From the NCBI RefSeq assembly GCF_007362475.1, contig NZ_CP041687.1:372001-436000 (forward strand): a stretch of 64,000 bases of DNA. Direction: 5' to 3'. The notes below the pieces were generated by a model that was given only the letters and a program-made list of their open reading frames with translations, was not told where the DNA came from and made no database searches. Positions 52,619 to 60,938 of the stretch are shown here, piece after piece (within the stretch, counting starts at the first letter, position 1; each line of letters starts with the position of its first letter). A program made the position numbers and the translations under genes. Origin of the DNA: Chryseobacterium sp. SNU WT5 (GTDB taxonomy: Bacteria > Bacteroidota > Bacteroidia > Flavobacteriales > Weeksellaceae).

Positions 52619-54634
52619 ATGCAAAATCCCCTACTACAAACATTTACAACAAAATACAATTCGGCGCCTTTTAATGAAATTAAAGAAGAACATTTTCTTC
52701 CGGCATTTCAAGAATTAATTAGACTTTCGGAAAAAGAAATTGATGCAATCGTTGACAATAAAGAAGAACCTGCTTTTGAAAACGTTATCGAAGCCCTGGC
52801 CTACTCTGGCGAGCAGTTAGATATAATTTCAAGTATTTTCTTTAATCTAAACTCCGCGGAGACCAATGATGAAATTCAGAAAATAGCTCAGGAAGTCTCA
52901 CCACTTTTAACAGAATTCTCCGCAAAAATATCTCAAAATACCGCCCTCTTTAAGAAGATTAAAAAAGTATTTGACGAAAAAGAAAAATACCACCTTAGTG
53001 AGGAACAGCAAATGCTTCTAAATGAAACTTATAAAGGTTTCGTAAGAAGTGGTGCCCTCTTGAATGAGGCCGATCAAGAAAAATTTAAAAATATCAGCGT
53101 TGAACTTTCAAAGAAATCGCTACAATTTGGGCAAAATGTATTAGCAGAAACTAATAACTATTTCAAACATATTACGAACGAAAAAGAGATGCAAGGAATT
53201 CCGGAAGCAATTCTGCAACAATATCGTGAAGAAGCAAAAAATAGAAATTTAGAAGGGTTCGTAATTACTTTGCAATACCCAAGTTATTCACCCTTCATGA
53301 CCTATGCTGAAAATCGAGAATTAAGAAAAGAATTAGCGCTGGCAAATGGTAAAAAGTCATTTCAAAATAATGAGTTTGACAATCAAAATTTAATTAAAGA
53401 GATCATTTCTTTAAAACAGGAAAAAGCAAAACTATTAGGCTACGAAAATTATGCAGATTACGTTTTAGAAGAAAGAATGGCGAAATCTCCCGTACAGGTG
53501 AAATCATTTTTAAATGAATTATTAGAAAAAGCAAAACCTTACGCAGAAAAGGAAATTGAGGAATTGAAAACACTTGCCAAAGCAGACGGAATCGAAGAAA
53601 TGGAAAGTTACGACCATACTTTCTACGCTGAGAAACTGCGCAAGCATAAATTTGATATTGATGATGAAGAATTGAAACCTTTCTTCCAATTAGAGAAAGT
53701 TCAGGACGCAGTTTTCGGCTTAGCTCATCAATTATTTGGTTTAGAGTTTAAGGAGACTAATGAAGTTCAGGTTTACCACGATGAAGTAAAGACGTATGAA
53801 ATTTTCGAAGAAGGAGATTTTAAAGCGCTACTCTACGCTGATTATTTCCCGAGAAAAGGAAAAAGAGCTGGTGCCTGGATGACAAGTTTTAAAAATCAGT
53901 TTATCAAAAATGGTAAAAATCATCGGCCGCATATTTCTGTGGTTTGTAATTTCTCAAAACCGTCGGGTGATACTCCAAGCTTATTGACTTTTCAGGAAGT
54001 TACTACTCTTTTTCACGAATTTGGGCACGCTTTACATGGTGTGATGGCAGACACTATTTATCCTAATCTTTCCGGAACTTCGGTTAAATGGGATTTTGTA
54101 GAACTTCCCTCTCAGTTTTTAGAAAACTATTGTTATGAGCCAGAGTTCTTAAAGACCTTCGCAAAACATTATCAGACTGGAGAAATTCTGTCAGATGAAA
54201 AGATCCAGAAAATCTCAGACTCCAAAAATTTCATGGAAGGATATCAGACATTAAGACAAGTCGGTTTTGGAATTTTGGATATGAGTTATCATACTACATT
54301 TGATAAAGCTGGAGATATAAAAACCTTCGAAGTACAAGAAACTAAGGCAACCAACCTTTACCCAAGCAATCCAGAAACGGTTATGAGTACAAGTTTTTCG
54401 CATATCTTCCAAGGAGGTTATTCAGCAGGATATTATTCTTATAAATGGGCAGAAGTTTTGGATGCAGATGCTTTTCAATATTTTAAAGAAAATGGGATTT
54501 TCAATCCTGAAATCGCTGCAAAATATAAGATTCTACTTTCTTCGGGCGGAACAAAAGATCCGATGGAATTGTATAAAAACTTCCGAGGCAGTGAACCACA
54601 AGTAGAAAGTCTATTGAAAAGAGCGTTTGGATAA
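52619..54634 (+). CDS. M3-family metallopeptidase (Dcp/oligopeptidase A-like)
   Basis: This 671-residue zinc peptidase cleaves short peptides. The zinc site is FHEFGHALHG (HExxH), with the third ligand Glu expected in the following ELPSQFLENY region. KNRNLEGFVITLQYPSYSPF and the conserved MSTSFSHIFQGGYSAGYYSYKWAEV near the C-terminus match the family of Dcp and oligopeptidase A. No signal peptide is seen, so the cytoplasm is likely. The cupin gene starts two bases after its stop. Confidence 0.94.
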   Translation: MQNPLLQTFTTKYNSAPFNEIKEEHFLPAFQELIRLSEKEIDAIVDNKEEPAFENVIEALAYSGEQLDIISSIFFNLNSAETNDEIQKIAQEVSPLLTEFSAKISQNTALFKKIKKVFDEKEKYHLSEEQQMLLNETYKGFVRSGALLNEADQEKFKNISVELSKKSLQFGQNVLAETNNYFKHITNEKEMQGIPEAILQQYREEAKNRNLEGFVITLQYPSYSPFMTYAENRELRKELALANGKKSFQNNEFDNQNLIKEIISLKQEKAKLLGYENYADYVLEERMAKSPVQVKSFLNELLEKAKPYAEKEIEELKTLAKADGIEEMESYDHTFYAEKLRKHKFDIDDEELKPFFQLEKVQDAVFGLAHQLFGLEFKETNEVQVYHDEVKTYEIFEEGDFKALLYADYFPRKGKRAGAWMTSFKNQFIKNGKNHRPHISVVCNFSKPSGDTPSLLTFQEVTTLFHEFGHALHGVMADTIYPNLSGTSVKWDFVELPSQFLENYCYEPEFLKTFAKHYQTGEILSDEKIQKISDSKNFMEGYQTLRQVGFGILDMSYHTTFDKAGDIKTFEVQETKATNLYPSNPETVMSTSFSHIFQGGYSAGYYSYKWAEVLDADAFQYFKENGIFNPEIAAKYKILLSSGGTKDPMELYKNFRGSEPQVESLLKRAFG

Positions 54635-54635
54635 T

Positions 54636-55013
54636 ATGGACGAAAACAACAATCACATACGCGCTATTCGGCTGATGCGGGATGCAAAAGGGGAAAGTTA
54701 TTTTGATAAAGGAACAATATGCACCAATGTAAAAATTAATTCTAAAGAATTTTGGTTTGCCAATGAGATTGACACTTGGCAATTAGGCACTCACACGGCG
54801 CCACGGAAACAGATTGTTGTAACGTTAAGCGGTAAGTTAAAATTCAAAACAAGTGATGAGAAGTCTTTCGTTTTGGAGCCAGGAATTATCCTATTAGCAG
54901 AAGATACTGAGGGAGAGGGTCACGTATGGAAAATGAGCGCTGGTTATGAAAACTGGCAGCGAATTTACATCCCATTAATCGATGAATCTGACACCTTTTT
55001 CATCAAAGATTAA
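54636..55013 (+). CDS. Small cupin-fold protein
   Basis: This 125-residue single-domain protein has the cupin pattern. A first motif region WQLGTHTAPRKQIVVTLSGK lacks the usual HxH pair but keeps a His and the Gly, and a second region has FVLEPGIILLAEDTEGEGHVW with a His. Metal binding is therefore uncertain. The ATG at 54636 is preferred to a TTG at 54627 that overlaps the peptidase gene. It is probably cotranscribed with the M3 peptidase gene. The substrate is unknown. Confidence 0.78.
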   Translation: MDENNNHIRAIRLMRDAKGESYFDKGTICTNVKINSKEFWFANEIDTWQLGTHTAPRKQIVVTLSGKLKFKTSDEKSFVLEPGIILLAEDTEGEGHVWKMSAGYENWQRIYIPLIDESDTFFIKD

Positions 55014-55084
55014 CTTTCATCCGATTACAAATCGAAAAGGGCTAACTTAACAGTAAACCCTTTTTTAATATTTTTATTCTCTAC

Positions 55085-56128
55085 TTACAAATTCCTCCCT
55101 GAAGCTCTACTTCTGGATTTAGCCAAAACAGGAATGGAAATCGCACCCATAACCAACATGATCACCAGTTGCATGGTGTGGGAAATGAACGCATACGACA
55201 AGCCTACTTCTCCACCTTCCTCTGGATTTTTACCCATGGAAAGAAACAAGGCCATAATTCCAAATTTTAATGCTAAATGAAAAGCACCGATTCCGCCAGA
55301 TGCGGGAACCATCATTCCTAAAGTTCCTACCACAATAATAAAAAACCCATCAGTAAAAGTAAATTGTGAAGTTTCCGGTAAAGCAAAACAAACCAAATAA
55401 GCGGCCATATAGTAACTCATCCAGATTCCTACGGTATATGCAAGAAATTTACCCTTTTGCTTCATTTTAAAAATTGAAGTTAGCCCATGGAAGAGTCCTT
55501 TTCCAAAATTAACAACTTTTTGATAAATTGTTAGATGTTCTAATTTTTTTCTAAGTAGGATAAGAACTATTGCAATAATAACAAAGGCACCTAAAACGAT
55601 AAATAGGGTATTGTTAGAAGAAGATTCAGCAGCTTTACCCTTTTCCTCTGTTATATAGTGGTAAAATGCAAAAATTGCTTTGTATTTAAAGAGAAGTGTT
55701 AATCCTAAGAAAACCATCATGCATAATAAATCCACAACTCTTTCTAAAATTATTGTTCCAAATGACTTCTCTACAGGAACGTTCTCCACACTGAAAAGAG
55801 CGGTTGACCGGGCCAATTCACCACTTCGTGGAATAGTTAAATTCATTAAATAACCAAAGGAGATGGTCCACAACGAATTGGAGTTAGATATCTTGTAACC
55901 CATGGGTTCCAGTAACAGGTTCCAACGCACAGCCCGAAACCAATAAGCTAAGATCCCAAATAGTGCAGCGGCGAAAACCCACAGATAATTGGCTTTTGCG
56001 AAGTAGCCTGCAATTTTTTTAAATTCCATTCCCTTCAACGCCCACCACATAAATAAGGCAGCAATTGAAAGAGAAACTGCAATCGTTAAAAACGTTTTTA
56101 AAGGATTTGCTTTCTTGTTTTGATCCAA
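55085..56128 (-). CDS. Flippase-like integral membrane protein (LPG synthase TM / YbhN-like)
   Basis: This 347-residue inner-membrane protein has about eight helices and belongs to the lysylphosphatidylglycerol synthase transmembrane region / UPF0104 group. Typical segments are AYWFRAVRWNLLLEPMGYK with the conserved RxxRW-like arginines, LTIPRSGELARSTAL, and MVPASGGIGAFHLALKFG. Members are thought to move or modify lipids. It starts 17 bases downstream of panD, so the two are likely cotranscribed. Confidence 0.87.
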   Translation of the reverse strand: MDQNKKANPLKTFLTIAVSLSIAALFMWWALKGMEFKKIAGYFAKANYLWVFAAALFGILAYWFRAVRWNLLLEPMGYKISNSNSLWTISFGYLMNLTIPRSGELARSTALFSVENVPVEKSFGTIILERVVDLLCMMVFLGLTLLFKYKAIFAFYHYITEEKGKAAESSSNNTLFIVLGAFVIIAIVLILLRKKLEHLTIYQKVVNFGKGLFHGLTSIFKMKQKGKFLAYTVGIWMSYYMAAYLVCFALPETSQFTFTDGFFIIVVGTLGMMVPASGGIGAFHLALKFGIMALFLSMGKNPEEGGEVGLSYAFISHTMQLVIMLVMGAISIPVLAKSRSRASGRNL

Positions 56129-56144
56129 AATGATAATTCAAAAA

Positions 56145-56495
56145 TTAAGTAAGTAAATTTGTTTTTTCGTTTGGAAATATAATTTTAGGCTGAAAAGTCT
56201 TTGCTTCTTCGGGAGTCATCTGTGCATAAGCGATGATGATAATAACATCATCTTTTTGTACACGCCTTGCAGCAGGACCATTTAAGCAAATCTCACCAGA
56301 TTTTCTTTTTCCTTTAATAGTGTAGGTATCAAACCTTTCCCCATTATTTACATTTACAATATACACTCTCTCCCCAACAATAATTCCGGATGCCTCGAGT
56401 AAATCTTCATCAATTGTGATGCTTCCGATATAATTAAGGTCCGACTCAGTAACTCTGACCCGGTGAATTTTGGACTTAAATACTTCAATTAACAT
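56145..56495 (-). CDS. panD: Aspartate 1-decarboxylase proenzyme
   Basis: This 116-residue enzyme makes beta-alanine for pantothenate and coenzyme A. The self-cleavage site Gly24-Ser25 is visible in [10 protein letters not shown], which gives the pyruvoyl cofactor. [25 protein letters not shown] and [13 protein letters not shown] are conserved family segments. Length is normal. A perfect -7 box ends four bases before the ATG, so the transcript may be leaderless. Confidence 0.96.
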   Translation of the reverse strand: MLIEVFKSKIHRVRVTESDLNYIGSITIDEDLLEASGIIVGERVYIVNVNNGERFDTYTIKGKRKSGEICLNGPAARRVQKDDVIIIIAYAQMTPEEAKTFQPKIIFPNEKTNLLT

Positions 56496-56499
56496 GGCG

Positions 56500-56507
56500 C
56501 AAATTTA
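56500..56507 (-). promoter_or_regulatory. -7 promoter box of panD, directly before the start codon
   Basis: TAAATTTG on the minus strand matches TAnnTTTG, and its last base is separated from the ATG by only four bases. Confidence 0.55.
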
Positions 56508-56823
56508 ATTATTTTAAATGAAAAAATTATCATAATATTTGATCTTCATAAACGCTTTTCATTTAACATTACAAATAGCCTAACAAAAAAAGAAAATATA
56601 GGAGACCGATGTCATAATATGTAGCTAGTAATTAACTTTCAACTTTCAATTCCATAATTCGCAATCAGTGTTAAAATTTACCATCATAAAACTAAAGCTT
56701 ATCAGCATTGAGTTTAATTTAAAACGGTCTCTCGGTAACCCTCATGAAATAATAAATGGTCAATTATAGTTTTCTTTTGAAAAGATTAAAATAATTATAT
56801 TTTGATTAATTAATTCCAAAAAA

Positions 56824-56854
56824 TTTGCTCAATATGAAAATTGTTTTATATTTG
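56824..56854 (+). promoter_or_regulatory. Promoter of the HU gene
   Basis: TTTG (56824-56827), a 19-base spacer and TATATTTG (56847-56854) give an exact match to the Bacteroidetes -33/-7 promoter. The ATG lies 37 bases downstream. Confidence 0.75.
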
Positions 56855-56891
56855 CTTGTATAATCGAACTAACCTTAACTAATTTAATATT

Positions 56892-57191
56892 ATGAACAAG
56901 TCTGAATTAATCGACGCTATTGCTAAAGACGCGAACATCACAAAAGTAGCAGCTAAAGCTGCCCTTGAATCTTTTATTTCTAACGTTACAGAAACTTTGA
57001 AACAAAAAGACGGTAAAGTTTCTCTAGTAGGATTCGGTACTTTCTCTGTTGCTGAAAGAGCTGCAAGACAAGGTATCAACCCTGCAACTAAGAAACCAAT
57101 CAGCATTGCTGCTAAAACTGTTGCTAAATTCAAAGCGGGAGCTGATCTGTCTGCTTCTGTAATGGAAGGAATGGCAAAGAAGAAAAAATAA
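56892..57191 (+). CDS. HU-family DNA-binding protein
   Basis: This is a small nucleoid protein (99 residues) that bends DNA as a dimer. It starts MNKSELIDAIAKDANITK, and the beta-arm region has VSLVGFGTFSVAERAARQG followed by NPATKKPISI, with the conserved Pro that intercalates into DNA. The C-terminus has a lysine tail (AKKKK). It has the best promoter of the window and a strong terminator, as expected for an abundant protein. Confidence 0.95.
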   Translation: MNKSELIDAIAKDANITKVAAKAALESFISNVTETLKQKDGKVSLVGFGTFSVAERAARQGINPATKKPISIAAKTVAKFKAGADLSASVMEGMAKKKK

Positions 57192-57214
57192 TCGTAGATT
57201 ATAGTAAAAATTTA

Positions 57215-57240
57215 AGTCCCGACTACTCGGGACTTTTTTT
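57215..57240 (+). terminator. Intrinsic terminator of the HU gene
   Basis: The perfect 8-bp stem AGTCCCGA / TCGGGACT with a 4-base loop is followed by a run of T that reaches into the stop codon of the convergent pdxH. Confidence 0.85.
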
Positions 57241-57883
57241 ATGGAGCTAAACGCGAGATCTTCCAGCTAAAATCTGGTTGTAACTCATAAATGATCCGAT
57301 CATGCAGCCGATTCGGGCGACCTTGCCAAAACTCAATTTCATAAGGTTTCGCTAAATATCCACCCCAATTTTCAGGTCGGGGAACTTCTTTACTTTCAAA
57401 TTCTTTTTCTAACGCTTTTAATTGATCTTCTAAATAAGTGCGATCCGGAATAATTTGGCTTTGAGGAGAAACCACAGCTCCCAACTGACTACCTTTTGGT
57501 CGCGAGTGAAAGTAACCATCGCTTAAATTTTCAGGTAATCTTTCTAAATCAGCTTTAATGATAATTTGGCGTTCTAAACTTGGCCAAAAAAAATGCAGAC
57601 ATGCTTTATGATTTTCTTCAATTGCTTTACCTTTTCTACTATCATAATTGGTATAGAATACAAAACCCTCCCAAGTATACGCTTTTAATAAAACCATTCT
57701 GGTTCGCGGGCAACCGTCTTCTTCCAAGGTAGAGATCGCCATGGCGTTGGATTCTGCTACCTGTGCATTTTGCTCGGCATCTAGAAACCAGTTCCGAAAT
57801 TGCTCCATCGGGTTTTCTTTAATCTCACTTTCTAAAAGTTCAGAACGGTCATAAACTTTTCTTTTGTCATGCAGGTTTTCCAT
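57239..57883 (-). CDS. pdxH: Pyridoxamine 5'-phosphate oxidase
   Basis: This FMN enzyme (214 residues) makes pyridoxal 5'-phosphate. The FMN- and substrate-binding segments are visible: RMVLLKAYTWEGFVFYTNYD, SRKGKAIEENHKACLHFFWP, HSRPKGSQLGAVVSPQSQ and the C-terminal EFWQGRPNRLHDRI. Length is normal. The gene converges on the HU gene and shares its terminator region. Confidence 0.95.
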   Translation of the reverse strand: MENLHDKRKVYDRSELLESEIKENPMEQFRNWFLDAEQNAQVAESNAMAISTLEEDGCPRTRMVLLKAYTWEGFVFYTNYDSRKGKAIEENHKACLHFFWPSLERQIIIKADLERLPENLSDGYFHSRPKGSQLGAVVSPQSQIIPDRTYLEDQLKALEKEFESKEVPRPENWGGYLAKPYEIEFWQGRPNRLHDRIIYELQPDFSWKISRLAP

Positions 57884-57894
57884 TTAATTTTTAT

Positions 57895-57902
57895 TACTTT
57901 TG
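57895..57902 (+). promoter_or_regulatory. -7 promoter box of the YqgE gene
   Basis: TACTTTTG fits TAnnTTTG and lies 34 bases before the ATG at 57937. Confidence 0.45.
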
Positions 57903-57936
57903 GTCAAAGGTCCTTTTATATAACCCGACTTATCAG

Positions 57937-58485
57937 ATGAATTATTCTTACAAAGGTAAAATTTTAATTTCCACTCCGGATATATCCGGTGATATATTCT
58001 CCCGTTCTGTGGTCTTAATTATCGATCATAATGAGCAGGGTGCTTTCGGCTTGATTCTTAACAAGCGCAACGAGAAAATGAGCTCTAAACTACTTGAGAT
58101 ATTTGGATTTCAGGTAACCGTTTATGACGGTGGTCCTGTAGAAAATGATAAAATATTTTTCATTTGCAAAGGTGAAAAATTCACTGAAGAATTCTCCGAG
58201 CTTAATGCTGAATTTTATTTAACAGAAGATATTGAAAATATGGTTGCGGCAATCCTGGATCATCGATTATCCATCACCGATGTAAAAGTTTTTTCAGGTT
58301 ATTCCGGCTGGGGAGCATTGCAATTGGATCGTGAAATTCAACTCAAAATGTGGACTCCAGTGGAGGTATTTAACTTAGATTACACCTCCCCAAACGACCA
58401 AAGTCTGTGGAAGAACATCATGGAAAACTTAGGTGGCGAGTTTCTTTTATGGGCAAATTCGCCAGAAGACGTGTCGATGAATTAG
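57937..58485 (+). CDS. YqgE/AlgH family protein
   Basis: This is a 182-residue cytoplasmic protein of the UPF0301 (YqgE/AlgH) family. Typical segments are GKILISTPDISGDIFSRSVV, HNEQGAFGLILNKR, VYDGGPVENDKIFFI and VFSGYSGWGALQLDREIQ. The family was linked to transcription regulation in Pseudomonas, but its biochemical role is unclear. The gene is divergent from pdxH. Confidence 0.92.
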   Translation: MNYSYKGKILISTPDISGDIFSRSVVLIIDHNEQGAFGLILNKRNEKMSSKLLEIFGFQVTVYDGGPVENDKIFFICKGEKFTEEFSELNAEFYLTEDIENMVAAILDHRLSITDVKVFSGYSGWGALQLDREIQLKMWTPVEVFNLDYTSPNDQSLWKNIMENLGGEFLLWANSPEDVSMN

Positions 58486-58682
58486 CAGTTGAGATTTCTA
58501 TTTCTTATCAATTTCCATTAACTACTTGGATCACGCTATTCTTCAATCCAGATCAATAAGAGACCTTTAATTTGCTTTAATCAACCGCCAACATTTTAAC
58601 AAAACTTTAAAAATATTTAAGTATTCATTAAGAAATTATCTGAGAATTCTTTCGTTATTTCGTTATGTTGTAAATAACAAAA

Positions 58683-59255
58683 ATGATGAATAAAATTTTT
58701 AAATTATTTGGTGTATGTTTTTTGATTTGTTTCTTCTCATTCACCTCGATTGACGGTAAAAAAGTTATTGTAATTGATGCTGGCCACGGTGGAAACGACT
58801 CAGGAGCGAATATTAACGAAATCAAAGAAAAAGATATCGTTCTTAGTATTGCAAACAAAATCAAAGAATTGAATACGAACAAGAATATCGAAATAATTCT
58901 TACAAGAGATTCCGACACTTATAAATCCCTTTCATACAGGACGGATTTTATAAAAAAATTAAATCCAGACCTTGTTATTTCGCTTCACATCAATAACAGT
59001 TCAAATACTCAAAAAAAAGGGCAAGAAATATATACTAAAACTGAAAATGGAGACCTTGCCAAAAAATTAGCCTTAAAATTTGGAGATTGTAAAATATTTT
59101 CACCCAATCTACATCTACTAAAAAATTCTACAACACCTACCATTTATTTGGAATTAGGTTTTATGTCTAATATTGAAGACCGATATTTCCTTAGCAGCTC
59201 CACCGGGTTAGAGGAAAACTCAAAAAAAATTATCGCGTTTATTAACGAATTATAA
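58683..59255 (+). CDS. N-acetylmuramoyl-L-alanine amidase (Amidase_3)
   Basis: This 190-residue exported enzyme removes peptide stems from peptidoglycan. A short signal peptide (FGVCFLICFFSFTS) precedes the zinc amidase domain. VIVIDAGHGGNDSGA has the first zinc His, IKEKDIVLSIANKI the Glu, VISLHINNS the second His, and YLELGFMSN the catalytic Glu. It is shorter than many relatives, since no extra domain (SPOR or LysM) is attached. It ends at a hairpin shared with the convergent gene. Confidence 0.92.
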   Translation: MMNKIFKLFGVCFLICFFSFTSIDGKKVIVIDAGHGGNDSGANINEIKEKDIVLSIANKIKELNTNKNIEIILTRDSDTYKSLSYRTDFIKKLNPDLVISLHINNSSNTQKKGQEIYTKTENGDLAKKLALKFGDCKIFSPNLHLLKNSTTPTIYLELGFMSNIEDRYFLSSSTGLEENSKKIIAFINEL

Positions 59256-59274
59256 GAAAGCTTAAACTTTCGTA

Positions 59275-59316
59275 AAACCCGGTCACTGACTTTACTTAAG
59301 GTTGCTGACTGGGTTT
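59275..59316. terminator. Hairpin between convergent genes
   Basis: The arms AAACCCGGTCAC and CTGACTGGGTTT pair with two mismatches. It lies between the amidase gene and the class IV aminotransferase-like gene and is flanked by A and T on both sides. Confidence 0.5.
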
Positions 59317-59323
59317 GTCAATT

Positions 59324-60130
59324 TTACACGAAGTTGCTCTTCCACTTCATGATAAGCTCTGCAAATTTGCTATTTCCAAAATTCTTGTTCCGGATTTTGG
59401 TTACTGCAAAAATCCCTTTCAGATCAGAAATAATCAAAACCTCTTCCGCTTTCTGAGATTCGAAAGCAATCAACTCTGATTCTTCAATTTTTGCAAGATT
59501 TTGCTTGTGTACAAAGGTCACAAAGTTTTCTAAAAGTGGCGAAATATAAGCGCCTTCTGTTTGTTTTGGGATCTTAATGGTATTGCCATCCAAAAAAAGA
59601 AAATTCCCGAAAATTGACCTCGCAATTCTCTTGCTTGGATTAAGAAAAATCACATCATCCAGATCATTCTCTAACGCGTAAATTTCCGCATAGATATTTT
59701 CAGGACAATGTACATGAATATTGCTTAGAACGTTGGTATTCACGTTTACTTCCTTGATTAAGTCAATTTCAATATCTCTTTGAATACTTAAAACATCATC
59801 AACCTCCTGCACTTCACAATAAAACGAAATTGACCTTTTTGATAAGGCGTTTTCCGCTTCATCTCTGTATACAAAAAAATGAATGATCGCATCTTTCACT
59901 TCTTTTTGTAACACCTCTTCTGCAAATAAATCCTGAAAAAACTCCAGTGTGTAAGATAAAGGAATAGACATCCTCATTTTACGCATGGAAGCCATGAGGA
60001 AAAAATAGCATTCTTCTGCCATGATGAGTTGAGAACTGCGCACAAAGAAAGAAACACGAACGGAATCACCATATAAAAATGCACGATTTTTGGCTAGAAA
60101 TTGCTCTGAAGCAAATGATACTTTCATCAT
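59324..60130 (-). CDS. Class IV aminotransferase-like protein lacking the PLP lysine
   Basis: This 268-residue protein has the outline of fold-type IV PLP enzymes such as aminodeoxychorismate lyase or branched-chain aminotransferase. FLYGDSVRVSFFVRSSQL starts the fold, and NDLDDVIFLNPSKRIA and FGNFLFLDGNTIKIP follow. Where the family has SNLKTGN with the Schiff-base lysine, the sequence reads SNIHVHC, so a His stands in the lysine position (codon at 59714-59716). It is probably not an active aminotransferase in the usual sense. It lies downstream of the START-like gene region. Confidence 0.75.
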   Translation of the reverse strand: MMKVSFASEQFLAKNRAFLYGDSVRVSFFVRSSQLIMAEECYFFLMASMRKMRMSIPLSYTLEFFQDLFAEEVLQKEVKDAIIHFFVYRDEAENALSKRSISFYCEVQEVDDVLSIQRDIEIDLIKEVNVNTNVLSNIHVHCPENIYAEIYALENDLDDVIFLNPSKRIARSIFGNFLFLDGNTIKIPKQTEGAYISPLLENFVTFVHKQNLAKIEESELIAFESQKAEEVLIISDLKGIFAVTKIRNKNFGNSKFAELIMKWKSNFV

Positions 60131-60198
60131 ATAGACGTTTTTAGTTACAAAAAATGAACGAAAATTCGTTCATCATTGTTTATTCTTAGAATTTAAAA

Positions 60199-60585
60199 TT
60201 AGGATGCACCCAATTTCAATTTTAAATTTTCAATTAAATTTTCCCAGTAAAGACGGTTTTCTTCTTCGTCACCAGCATCACAAAAATCGGTAATATTTAA
60301 AGCTAAATCTTCCGTAATATCATCGATAACGATGGTCATTTCAAAATAATTTTTTGTTCCCTCGTCCTCTTCCCAACGATACCGTACAAAGTTTTCTGGT
60401 TTATAACGAATCAGCGTAGCTTTCTCTTCAGGACCATCGCCCCAACTGAAGAAAAAATCATCCCCTTTTTCCACAACATCATCTGCAAACCACTCAGAAA
60501 GTCCTTCTGCGCTTGCCATATATTCGTATAAAATCTCTGACTGACAGTGCATTGGAAATTCATATTGCACCTTCGTTTTCGCCAT
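60199..60585 (-). CDS. START-like domain protein
   Basis: This 128-residue protein has the SRPBCC/START-like fold of a small group found in Bacteroidetes. Typical segments are YEFPMHCQSEILYEYMAS at the N-terminus, EGLSEWFADDVVEKGDDFFF, and LNITDFCDAGDEEENRLYWE near the C-terminus. Such folds bind hydrophobic ligands; the ligand is unknown. It is upstream of, and on the same strand as, the class IV aminotransferase-like gene, with a 68-bp gap. Confidence 0.85.
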   Translation of the reverse strand: MAKTKVQYEFPMHCQSEILYEYMASAEGLSEWFADDVVEKGDDFFFSWGDGPEEKATLIRYKPENFVRYRWEEDEGTKNYFEMTIVIDDITEDLALNITDFCDAGDEEENRLYWENLIENLKLKLGAS

Positions 60586-60938
60586 ATTGCTACTTATTTT
60601 TTATGAGTCGCAATATATAAATTAATTTCTAATATCTATCATTTATTTCAGCGAAAGAGTTAAATTATCGGAAGGCACATAATTCTATATTTTTTATAAA
60701 CCTGTCTCACTCTCCGCTATATCAGCAATTAGGGCAATACGGGGTAATTATCATGATATATATCATCACGCGACACTACTTCCATGGGGCAAAAACAAAT
60801 TCTATTTTTTATTTAGAAAACTCAACTGGAAAGGTATCGGCAATCAATTTTTTACATAAAGTTAAACCTGTGCATTTTACCGAATGTAAGAAATACTTCG
60901 AATCAATCTACTTAAATGAGGTTTGGCATATTACGATA
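60586..60938. other. Gene-poor region
   Basis: The region holds the upstream sequence of the START-like gene and a 12-base palindrome TGATATATATCA (60754-60765). A 66-codon plus-strand frame (60753-60953) runs into the end of the aminotransferase gene; it has no family resemblance and is judged doubtful. Confidence 0.4.

Larger units (their letters stand above)
56496..56891. other. Gene-free region between panD and the HU gene
   Basis: This divergent spacer holds the panD promoter, a 7-bp-period stretch (AACTTTC, AACTTTC, AATTCCA, TAATTCG, about 56634-56662) and the HU promoter near its right end. No open frame with coding character is seen. Confidence 0.6.
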
